From Phanerodontia chrysosporium (lineage: Eukaryota; Basidiomycota; Agaricomycetes; Polyporales; Phanerochaetaceae): DNA of 64,000 nucleotides. Made by a program: the position numbers and the translations under genes. This document shows positions 11,481 through 21,323 of the stretch, one piece after another (position 1 is the stretch's first letter; the number at the start of each line of letters is the position of its first letter). Below the pieces are notes generated by a model. That model did not search any database. It was not told the origin of the DNA and saw only the letters and a program-made list of their open reading frames with translations. Where the stretch lies: contig MJGA01000045.1 in assembly GCA_001910725.1 (NCBI GenBank), forward strand, positions 78,192 to 142,191. The letters run 5' to 3'.

Positions 11481-12358
11481 TTTAGATGATGCTATACCCC
11501 TTCGCGTCGACATCGGCCGTAAGGGCTAGATCGTCATGTGCAGCGTGCTCGACGTCGTTGTTGGCGACGTCGGCACCTTTTACCACTTATAATCTTGCGT
11601 TCGCAGGTTTGCTTCTTCGATGCGCGGCTACCACCTGTGATAGGGGTAGTTCTTCATTCGTGGGGCTGGCGACTGAGGTCCACCTGTAAAAGGAGGCTGT
11701 ACGTCGTTGGCTTTAGGGTTGCATGGGCATTACTCGTCGAATTATTGCGAGTGATGTTTGTGTTGGCAGGTTCGAAGCGCACATTAACCTGTAATAGGCA
11801 ATGTTGTGCTCGGCCTGTCCGAAGACCTAAACGACTTGGGATCTGGGGGATACGTTGGGCCACCTGACAAGGGGCTTGATATATTGAGACCCATCGTTGG
11901 ACGCGCGGCACCAGGAGTGCGACCACGTGGGCGGGCTGTGCAATACAGCATGGGAATCTTCTTGCCGAGCCACAGGCGTAAGTGGCCATGTGACGCGTGG
12001 GGTGTTGAGTCCACCGTACGGAACTAAGGCTTGTCCTCCACCGTGCGCAGGTGACTGCATCCCCGAGACTGGATGACAAGCGGTAAGATACTAGCATCTA
12101 GGAAGTCCATGGAGATCGTAGCCGTAAGGCACGACAAACCATTTTCAGCGGGTGTGGAAACCTGACTGAGATCTGAAACTTCCCCATCGCGCATGTGCAG
12201 AGAGATAATGGCATGCCGTAACGACTGTACTCACAAATGCGCGCGCACCAAGATTCAAACCGCAGCAAGAGAGGGCTGGTAACCCTCATTTTCTGAGCAC
12301 TTTTCCTTCCATAAGCCGTACCTGTAAAAGGACGCTGGGTGATTATGTTATCACACAG

Positions 12359-12915
12359 ATGAAGTTCTACAACAAGACCATCATTGCCCGCAACGCCGCC
12401 GCCCCCTACCCCTCCCTTGCCGAGCGTATCTCGCTTCGCAAGGAGACCCAGGAAAAGGTCTACGAGGAGGTCAAGGAGAAGCTGGCCGAGATTGAGTGCC
12501 CCAAACAGTGCGAGAAGTATCTCCTCCAGCGCGAGCGTAACCGTTGCACCGTCACCCATCCGGTCCTGAAGGCCAAGCAGGATCGCATCAACGAGAAGTT
12601 CGAGGAATGCCTCTGGGCACTCGAACAGGCCTCCAGGCTCATCATGAAGATGAAGGCACGCAAGCGTCTCGAGGACCGGATTTCGAATCCGGCTCCCTCA
12701 CTCCTGAGTCGCCTGGGCCCCCCTCAGCACCTGTCTCAAGAGGAGGTCGAGGAGACATACAGGAATGACGGCGATATGCAAGGCGAGGTCCCGAAAGAAG
12801 CAGGTCGTATGCAGAACTCGCACATCATTGATCGAACTAAGGAGATGATGAACTTGTTCAACACGGTAAACCTTCATTTGGTACCGCTCAGCGACCACCT
12901 CGTCGACATCGACAA
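12359..12915 (+). pseudogene. ORF0 of element Y2, truncated by the G3 insertion
   Basis: The first about 186 codons of the Y-type ORF0 (ATG directly after a TCACACAG acceptor), cut at 12915 where the G3 5' LTR begins right after the codons for a DID motif. Compared with the intact Y copy at 34625 it shows R-to-C, R-to-H, P-to-L and E-to-K changes, all explained by C-to-T or G-to-A transitions. The 3' part of Y2 (rest of ORF0, gag, pol) is not found on the far side of G3. The apparent ORF continuation beyond 12915 is LTR sequence. Confidence 0.8.
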
Positions 12916-13610
12916 TGTCACGGATGTGACGGTGTTGCCCTATTTTTCGCCGATTTTTGCCTATTTTCCTCGATTAATCCAACGGGCGAGCAGCCCTCGC
13001 GCCGTCTGGAGTCCTAGCCGCCCACACTCAGCACCTGACCACTTAGCGCCAGCGCCCTGATGGTGCATCACCCCTAGACGCCAGCGCATTCCGCTGCGCG
13101 CTCAGACACTGCCCAGATCACCGGTCTGCTCTGCAACCGGTTCCCTGGATCGCCGAGGAGGCACTGTCATCCCTGATGACTCCCCTCGCCGAGACACACC
13201 GAGCTGATCAGCCTGATGACACAGCCTCGGCCGGACGCAGCCTCGAGACACTGCCAGCTGACACAGCCTCGTGACATAGCCCCCGCACAGCCTCGCCGCA
13301 CAGTCCGCGTCGCAGCCTCGCTGGCTATGCTGAGCGCTGCCAATCAGCTTATGTAATCGTATAGCCTGCCCTAAAGGACCTGTAGTATATAAGGGTAGCT
13401 CCCCTCGCTCCTGTCTGTCATCTCGACCTCTTGGTCAATACGGACAGGTAAGCCCGTGGATTGTATTGTAGTTATAGTGCTAATACTATCTTGGTCAATA
13501 CGGACAGCTGTAGAAGTTGTGCGTCGCTGCGTGACTCGCTCCGCCGCGCCTCGTCGTCGTCCTCCCCATCTGCCCTCCCTCGTGCGGCGTTGAGCCCTTG
13601 CTCCGCAACA
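12916..13610 (+). repeat. 5' LTR of Gypsy element G3 (695 bp)
   Basis: TGTCACGG...CAACA, the same length as the 3' LTR at 20629-21323. It has a TATATAA box at 13386-13392 and a predicted transcript start at 13420, whose first 10 nt pair with 13613-13622. It contains two copies of an 18-nt direct repeat flanking a 60-nt intron-like insert (13448-13507). It differs from the 3' LTR at many positions and almost completely in the insert. Confidence 0.88.
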
Positions 13611-13612
13611 TT

Positions 13613-13622
13613 AGGTCGAGAT
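13613..13622 (+). promoter_or_regulatory. Self-priming primer-binding site of G3
   Basis: AGGTCGAGAT, 2 nt after the LTR end, is the exact reverse complement of ATCTCGACCT at 13420-13429, which begins 34 nt after the start of the TATA box. This matches the self-priming arrangement known for Tf1-type chromoviruses, where the transcript 5' end folds back as primer. Confidence 0.7.
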
Positions 13623-13703
13623 CTTTTGGGTGCCCTAGGCAATTTTCCCCTACCGCTCCCCCATACCACCGTTTAAAAAAGTTTATTCCCTCCGGTTAAA
13701 GCG

Positions 13704-14489
13704 AGTACGTCGTAGTCGAGCAGTCTGCTCACTCCGTGCACGTTGCTAAGGCTTGCATTTGCAGTGCCGAAAGACGTTCGTCGAAGCGCGGCCTCTCTGC
13801 CCCCGAACGCACCCCTCCTCAAAGACCACATCCCCCAACGCATCTTCGACCGCCTCCAACGTCGTCGCGAGGCCGGCAACCCCGTTAAGTGGACAGATCG
13901 CAAAGTCAAAGCGGTCATCAAGTACGTCTCCACGCTCCCGACGCCCCCGCCTTCCATTCCCTCCATCAACTGGACCGCCGTTCGCAAAGCTCGCGAAGCC
14001 GAACAAGGTGTAGGCAACCGCATCTGCGAGCAGCGCCAACGAGAGGGGCAAGAAGCCCAGGCCGCCGTAGCCGCCTCCTCCTCGAAGCTCAGTTTGGCAG
14101 AGCGCCTCAGTGCCGCCCCGACGTACGAGCCCATCGCCCGCAAGCCCGTCGGCATTGACATTCCTAAGTACTCCCCCACCGATCTCATCAGCATCTTCAT
14201 GCCTAAACTCGACGCGACCATCAAGCGTCTCAAGGCCGTCGAGGAAGTCGACCTCTTCCACCTCGTCAGCAGCGACCGCGCACACGGCGTCTGCCAGCTG
14301 CTCGAACACCTTCGGCAGATCCGCGCCGAGCTCAGTTGTCTCGCCCCCACCACCACGTTTAAGGAGTGGCACCAGTATGAGCTCGGACTCGCTCAAATCG
14401 GTGACATTCCGTTTGTCAGTTTAATGCGTAACTTCCGCTGCATCGTGGGAGAGCTAGATATCGTGTACTGGGCCGGCTATTTTGATTAA
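13704..14489 (+). CDS. ORF0 of Gypsy element G3 (extra ORF before gag), spliced start
   Basis: The frame is open from before 13743 to the stop at 14489 but has no suitable in-frame ATG near its start. A 60-nt intron 13705-13764 (GTACGT...GCTAAG...GCAG) joins the A at 13704 to TG at 13765 and creates ATG-CCG-AAA, giving about 241 residues. The protein is charged, with a LAERL-type segment in the middle and a C-terminal part resembling the ORF0 of O and Y (an EW/RW block followed by an F...R block). No known domain recognised. It lies between the primer site and gag in all three families. A GTG at 13764-13766 without splicing is an alternative start. Confidence 0.5.
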
Positions 14490-15613
14490 ATACATACATT
14501 TTCTGTTGCTCTGGATTTCAATTGTTCGAATTGTCTGCACTTCTTCGGGCGAACCACAGAGAACGGTGTCACTGCTGTCGTTGATCTCCACATCGAGGAG
14601 AACAACGGGTCTCGAGAAGTCAGAGAGTGCAGTCAACAGCCCTGCCCTCATCGAGAGACTGCCCCTCCGCTACTCCTGGTTCCGCCTAGCGACCGAGAAA
14701 CACAATTTGAGCGCCCTCGTTTCGCGCAGCAGGTAGAATTCGCCCGCGCCTCCGCTACTACCCCGAATACTCCCGATCGCAGTCCCCGGACAGCAGCCAT
14801 CACTCGTCTCCCGAGACATCGCTCGGCTCCGTCCTCTCCGATCACGAACCCGCTCCCTCGCCCCTCGATCTCTCTCGCGCTCACTCAGGAGCCAATACTC
14901 CCCGTCCCCCCAATATGTCGAGCACTCCCGGTGGAGCGCCGCCCAGTCCGGCTCCCCCCCACCCCATCCCTGCTGCCCTCCTGCAAATGGCCCAGGCAAT
15001 AACGCAGCTCACAAACACGGTTAACACTCTGGCCCAGACTATTGGCGCCAATCGGACAACGGTCAACGCAACGGTCAATGCCAACAAGGAGCTCCCCTTC
15101 GTCGAGAAACCCATGCCGTTCAAAGAAAAGGGTTCAGACACAGCCCGCCTCTTCCGCGCCGCCTATCGCATCTACGCCGACGGACAGCTGGAGAAGTTTG
15201 GCAAGCGCGACGTCAACGGTAACCTCGAGCGGGACGCAAACACTGGCAAAATCCTGGTAGACGGCCAAAAGTGGATCGTCGGCGCTCTCTCATTCACGCA
15301 GGACGAAGTGGCCGAATGGGCACGGCAGTACATCGAGCAGGCAGCAAACGGTACACAGATATTCGACGGCTCCCACGCTACGTTCTGGGAGGCTTTCAAG
15401 AACCGGTTTGAACCCGTCGACGAGAAGGCCAAGGCTCTCAGCAAGCTGCAGGCATGTACGCAAGGCAATCGTCGGTTCGCGGAGTTCTTTGCGGAGTTCC
15501 AAGCCCTCGCCGGTCGCACGAAGCTCATCCCGGAAGATCTGGCAGCTCGGCTACAGACAAAGTTCAACAAGGACTACCTCGAGCGGATCTCGTACATAGT
15601 TAACCCCAGCACC

Positions 15614-16282
15614 TGTCGCGGAGCTAGGGCTCAACGCTACACGAGGGAGGGCGGATGGGGATGACGACGACGAGGTGCAGCGGAGCGAGTCACGCAGCGA
15701 CGCATAACTTATACAGCTGTCCGTATTGACCAAGGTGTATTAGTGGGCTATTCTACTTTACAAACGAGGGCTTACCTGTCCATATTGACCAAGAGGTCGA
15801 GATGACGGACAGGAGCGAGAGGTGCTACCTATATATACTACCAGAGTTCAGGGCAGGCTGTACGGTTACATAAGCTGATGGGCAGTGTTCAGCACAGTCG
15901 GCGAGGCTGCGACGCGGGCTGTGTCATGAGGCTGCGTCAGCTGGCAGTGTTCCGAGGCTGCGTCGGGCCGAGGCTGTGTCAATCAGGATGACAGCTCGGG
16001 GTGTCTCGGCGAGGGGAGTCATCAGAGATGACAGTGCTTCCTCGGCGATCCGGGGGACCGGTTGCAAGGCAGACCGGTGATCCGGGCAGTGTCTGAGCGC
16101 GCAGCGGGATGCGCTGGCGTCTAGGGGTGATGCGCCATCAGGGCGCCGGCGCTGCATGGCCAGGCGCTGAGCGTGGGCGGCTAGGACTCCAGACGGCGCG
16201 AGGGCTGCTCACCCGTTGGATTAATCGAGGAAAATGGCCAAAAATCGGCGAAAAATAGGGCAACACCGTCACATCCGTGACA
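15614..16282 (-). repeat. Solo LTR, G3 family (669 bp), inserted in G3 gag
   Basis: Terminal TGTC...GACA, minus orientation, flanked by perfect 5-bp duplications GCACC (15609-15613 and 16283-16287). It contains the 18-nt repeat pair around a 59-nt GT...AG insert (15717-15775, minus strand). Confidence 0.92.
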
Positions 16283-16826
16283 GCACCGGCAAAGGCCTCG
16301 AGACGTACGACGAGCTCAAGAATGCTGGTTTCGCCGTCGACCGGTCAAAGGACAAGCTTTCGCAAGACCTCTTGGCGCAGCAGGGCAAGACGTCCTCAAC
16401 TCCGTCTAGCTCGTCGACGCGCGCCTTCTGCGATCCAAACGCAATGGACATCGATGCTGCGAACATCGATGAGCTGTTTGAGGGTCTCACCGGCACAGAT
16501 CTCAAGCGCCAGTTCGACGCCGTCATGAAGGATCGCTGCAAGGTCTGCGGCTCGAAGTCCCACAAGTCCACGGACCCCGTTCACCGTGACTCGGTTTGCA
16601 ACCACTGTGGCAAGAAGGGTTACTGGTCCCGCGTCTGTCACGCTCGCCTCGAGGGCAAGCCGAGAACCGTCCCCGCTACCGCCGCCGTCCGCGCCTCGTC
16701 TTCGGATACCTCGTCACAGGACTCCTTGTCTCCGGCCTCCTCGTCTTCTGGCAGCTCGTCTGACGACCAAGCCGCCGCACTCGCCGCCCTCCGCGATCAG
16801 CTGGCTCTGATACAAAAGCAGCTCGG

Positions 16827-16833
16827 GGGTTTT
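16827..16833 (+). promoter_or_regulatory. Candidate -1 ribosomal frameshift site, G3 gag-pol
   Basis: G-GGT-TTT, read in the gag frame (GGT at 16828-16830) and one codon before the gag stop at 16837, fits the canonical X-XXY-YYZ heptamer. Pol is open in the -1 frame across this point. Downstream RNA structure was not tested. Confidence 0.6.
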
Positions 16834-16839
16834 GCTTAA

Positions 16840-19800
16840 GGGGCCGGAGTGACGCTGCATCGTTGGTCACCGTTTTGTCAAGCCCGGATTCAACTCCGGT
16901 GCCTTCGTTAGAACCACAGGACACTTCCGATACCATCCGCTCGTGTACCATATCAGTATTAGACCCCTTTTCGAATCACTATCGTGTACCAATAAAGCTC
17001 ACCGGAATTAATAAAACTATTTGCACGCCTGCAATGATTGACTCTGGTGCAACTTCGTTGTTCATCCACGAGGATTTCTGTAAGCAGCACAAAATCCTCA
17101 CGGTACCGCTCAAGAAGGAGATCACGCTGTACAACATCGACGGAACTAAGAATGAAGCAGGGTCTATCACACGCCGTGCCAGACTCCAGCTCACTGTGGG
17201 TTCTTACACGTTTAAGGAGGAGTTTCTTGTCACGAACATCGGTCCGGAGGACGTCATCCTCGGACTTCCGAGGCTCAAGAAATGGAATCCGAACATCAAC
17301 TGGGAAACGGGAGATGTCCAGTTTCAGCTCCGCGGCAGAGCTGAGGACACCCCGGTTTTCGGTATCCATCAGATTGACGCCAATCGCTCCGAACGCTGAG
17401 AATGGCTTCGAGCAGGCATCGTTGAAGACGCCAAGGACGAAGTCTGGATTCTCGCTGGCTACACTTACTCGCAAGCGATCACTGTCGAAGCCAATCGCGA
17501 GAAGTACGCCAAGACGTTCGAAGAGCTGGTCCCCAAGGAGTACCACCGACACAAGAAAGTGTTCTCTGAAGAGGAATCGCACCGCCTTCCGAAGCATCAG
17601 CCCTGGGACCACGCGATAGATCTCGTTCCGGACGCCCCGGCATCGATCAAATCGAAGGTCTACCCCATGTCCCCAATCGAGAATGAGGAACTACAGCGGT
17701 TCATCGATGATGCACTCGCCAAGGGCTATATCGTCCCCAGCAAGTCTCCGATTGCCTCCCCTGTATTCTTCATCAAGAAGAAGGACGGCAAGCTCCGGTT
17801 CATTCAAGATTATCGCAAGCTCAACGACATCACTGTGAAGAATCGGTACCCCCTTCCGCTCGCCTCCGACATCATCGGGAAGCTCCAGGGCGCTAAGATC
17901 TTCACCAAGTTCGATGTCCGTTGGGGCTACAACAACGTTCGGATTAAGGAAGGTGACGAGTGGAAGGCCGCCTTCGTCACCAACCGCGGCCTCTTCGAGC
18001 CCAGAGTCATGTACTTCGGCCTGTGCAACAGCCCTGCCACGTTCCAGGCCCTCATGAACCACATCTTCGCCGACCTCATTGCTGAGAGCAAGGTCGCAGT
18101 TTACCTCGACGACATTCTCATCTGGTCGAACGATCTCGCTTCACATCGGAAGATTGTTCACGAAGTCCTGGCACGCCTCGCCAAATACGATCTGTGCCTT
18201 CGGCCCGAAAAGTGCGAGTTCGAGCGCTCAGAGATCGAATATCTTGGGCTCCTCATCAGCGAAGGACAAGTCGGCATGGACCCCGGAAAGGTTAAGGCAG
18301 TAGCCGAGTGGCCGACCCCGAAGAACCTCAAAGACGTACGAGGCTTTGTCGGGTTTGCCAACTTCTATCGCCGTTTCATCAAAGACTTCTCAAAGATCTG
18401 CCGCCCACTGCACGATCTGACGAAGAAGGATACTCCGTTTAATTGGGGTCCCGCACAGGCAGAAGCCTTCGAGACGCTCAAGCGCGCTTTCACGACTCAG
18501 CCCGTGCTCGCCATGTGGAGCATTGATCAGCCAACTCGTGTCGAGACTGATGCTTCTGGCTACGCCACCGGTGGAGTGATAGTTCAGCGCAACCCTGAAG
18601 ATGGTCTCTGGCATCCAATCGCGTATCGCTCGCAGACCATGAGCCCCGCCGAGCGGAACTACGAGATCTGGGACCGCGAGATGCTTGCAATCATCGAAGC
18701 TCTCAAGGACTGGCGCCAGTTCCTCGAAGGTCTCCCGGAGCCTTTTGAGATCTGGACCGATCATCAGAATCTCCAGTACTGGAAGACTGCGCAGAATCTC
18801 ATGCGGCGACAAGCCCGCTGGGCCTCCTACCTCGCCGAATACGACTTCCGCATCGTCCATCGCCCCAGCAAGACGCATCTCCTCGCCGACCCACTCTCCC
18901 GGCCTTCCTCGCTGCATGTCTCTGACGAGGAGGACAACCGCTCGCAGATAGTATTGAAGCCAGAGCTGTTTAAGATAGCCGCCACGGTAGCTTTCGCAAA
19001 CCCCTCCCCCCTCGAGAAGCGCATTCGCGACTGCTCCGAAAAGGAACAGGAAGTCGCAGACGCCCTGCAGACTCTCTGGACCAAGGGGCCCCGCAAGCTG
19101 CGCAATGGCGTTCTCGAATGGGAAGAGGACAACGGCCTCCTGTACTACTATGGGAAAGTCTATATGCCGAACAGTGCCGCGCTGCGCAACGACGTCATTA
19201 AGTCTTGCCACGACGCGCCGACTGCCGGACACCCTGGGAAGCACACCATCCTTGAGTTGGTCTCTCGGTACTATTGGTGGCCGCGCATCTCCGCCGACGT
19301 TAGCCGCTATGTGCTCGGCTGCGACCAATGCCAACGGTACAAGTCCGCCCCGCATCCGAAAGCCACTCTACAGCCCCACGATGTCCCTTCAGGGCCCTGG
19401 GAACACGTCGGCGTGGATCTCATCACGCAGCTCCCACGCGACGCCAAGACCAAGAAGGACTCGATCGCGGTCTACGTGGACCACTACTCGGATCAGTGCC
19501 ACCTTGTGCTGGTCGACTCGACGATCACCGCAGCCGGGATGGGCGACGTCCATTACACCGACATCTTCCGCCTCCACGGCCTCCCGCGCAAGATCTTCTC
19601 TGATCGCGGGCCACAGTTTGCAGCTCAGTACATGCGAGCGCTATACCAGTGCCTCAGCATCGCTACCGGCCTCACCACAGCGTATCACCCGGAAGGCAAC
19701 GGCAAGGTCGAACGCAAGAATCAGGAAGTCGAGAAATTCCTGCGTCTCTTCGTCTCCCAGCGCCAAGATGACTGGGTCGATTGGCTCCCGATGGCCGAGT

Positions 19801-20590
19801 TTACCCTGAACTCGCACGTGTCTAGTGCCACCGAGCGCACGCCCTTCGAGATTGTTTACGGCTATACACCGGACTTCACGATCCCGGCCGGCAAACACAC
19901 CAAGGTCCCCGCCCTCGATGAGCGCCTAGACCGCATGGCTCATGTTCGCAAGGAAGCCGAAGCTGCCCTGCGCCTAACCAAAGCCCGCATGAAAGAAGAG
20001 TACGAGGCCGCGAAGAAACGCGCCCACTCCTTCAAAGTCGGTGATCAGGTTTGGCTCAGCACGAAAGACCTCAGCATCGATCAGCCCTCGCCCAAGCTCG
20101 ACACCCGCCAGCTGGGTCTGTTTAGGTTCTGGAAAAGATCAGCGATCTGGACTATCGGCTCGAGCTCCCGAGCTGGCTGAAAATCCACCCGGTTTTCCAT
20201 GTCAACCGCCTCAGCCCGTGGCACGATCAGGGCGTCGAGAAGCCCCTGCCTCCCAAACCTGTCAAGGTTGCCAGCGAGGAAGAATACGTCGTCGAGAAGA
20301 TCCTCGACAGCTGCATATACCGCTGCCAACTGCAGTACAAGGTCCGCTGGAAGGGCTATGGCCAAGCTGGCGACACGTGGGAAAAGGCAGACAACCTCAA
20401 GCACGCCAAAGCTCTAGTCAACAAGTTCCATCGCGAAAATCTGGAAGCGCCCCGCAAGCTCACTGCCACCACCTTCGAAGCCCTCGCCGCCTCTTTTCGC
20501 CCGTTCATCACCGAAGTCGACGTCTCTCTCCTTCCTGCCTCCGATCGCGCTAAGGCCGATCTCGATTGGGAGGAGGGGCGCCACATCTAA
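16840..20590 (+). pseudogene. Pol of Gypsy element G3 (protease-RT-RNase H-integrase-chromodomain), with one stop and one frameshift
   Basis: Pol is read in the -1 frame relative to gag. Seen in order: protease (IDSGATSLFIH, about 17038); reverse transcriptase with YLDDILIW (about 18100); RNase H (TDASGY, DREMLAI, DHQNL); integrase zinc module H...H...CDQC (about 19205-19330) and D,D,E core including SDRGPQF and YHPEGNGKVER; GPF/Y-like module; C-terminal chromodomain (EYVVEKIL...VRWKGYG, about 20280-20440). There is an in-frame TGA at 17397-17399 (CGA-to-TGA would explain it) and a 1-bp deletion at about 20129. Pol ends with TAA at 20588-20590. There is no dUTPase, unlike Y. The chromodomain would direct integration to particular chromatin. 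Confidence 0.9.
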
Positions 20591-20615
20591 CGACCTCGCG
20601 AGGACGCTCAGTTTT

Positions 20616-20625
20616 AGGAGGGGGG
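20616..20625 (+). promoter_or_regulatory. Polypurine tract of G3
   Basis: AGGAGGGGGG just before the 3' LTR (TAA then TGTCAC), the usual primer for plus-strand synthesis. Confidence 0.7.
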
Positions 20626-20628
20626 TAA

Positions 20629-21323
20629 TGTCACGGATGTGACGGTATCGCCCTATTTTTCGCCGATTTTTGCCTATTTTCCTCGATTAATCCAACGGGC
20701 GAGCAGCCCTCGCGCCGTCTGGAGTCCTAGCCGCCCATGCTCAGCGCCTGGCCATTCAGCGCCAGCGCCCTGATGGCGCATCACCCCTAGACGCCAGCAC
20801 ATTCCGCTGCGTGCTCAGACACTGCCCGGATCACCGGTCTGCCCTGCAACTGGTTCCCTGGATCGCCGAAGCGGCACTGTCATCCCTGATGACTCCCCTC
20901 GCCGAGACACACCGAGCTGATCAGCCTGATGACACAGCCTCGGTCCGACGCAGCCTCGGAACACTGCCAGCTGATGCAGCCTCATGACACAGCCCCGGCA
21001 TAGCCTCACCGCGCAGTCCGCGTCGCAGCCTCACCAGCTGTGCTGAACACTGCCCATCAGCTTATGTAACCGTACAGCCTGCCCTGAACTCCTGTAGTAT
21101 ATATAGGTAGCACCGCTCGCTCCTGTCCGTCATCTTGACCTCTTGGTCAATACGGACAGATAAGCCCGTTGTTTGTATAGTAGATACTATTGCTAATATA
21201 TCTTGGTCAATACGGACAGCTGCGCAAGTTTGTTCGTCGCTGCGTGATTCGCTCCGCCGCGCCTTGTCGTCGACCTCCCCACTTGCCCTCCCTCGTGAAG
21301 CGTTGAGCCCTAGCTCCGCGACA
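20629..21323 (+). repeat. 3' LTR of Gypsy element G3 (695 bp)
   Basis: TGTCACGG...GCGACA, preceded by the polypurine tract. The insert between the 18-nt repeats (21160-21219) has lost its GT donor (ATAAGC). The right flank (CATGC, G2 sequence) does not match the left flank of the 5' LTR (GACAA, Y2 sequence). Confidence 0.9.

Larger units (their letters stand above)
14915..16839 (+). pseudogene. Gag of Gypsy element G3, split by a solo LTR
   Basis: The ATG at 14915 starts a Gag frame (14915-15613) with a retrotransposon capsid-type helical region. It is interrupted by a solo LTR and resumes at 16288, running to TAA at 16837-16839. Removing LTR plus one GCACC copy (674 bp) returns exactly to frame. 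The zinc knuckle near the C terminus reads CX2CX4YX4C: the histidine is tyrosine, one C-to-T change. The Ser-rich tail overlaps pol. The frame is also open upstream of 14915, so the true start may be earlier. The next gene, pol, is in the -1 frame. Confidence 0.85.

Noticed and set aside
12916..13060. C-terminal end of Y2 ORF0 after 12915
   Set aside because: The residues are encoded by the G3 LTR start and are absent from the intact Y ORF0.
12916..21323. G3 as a simple complete insertion
   Set aside because: Flanks do not form a target duplication and belong to two different elements; the LTRs are too different from each other.
21062..21323. C-terminal extension of G2 Pol into 21062
   Set aside because: The open frame continues into the G3 3' LTR; those residues are LTR sequence read by chance.
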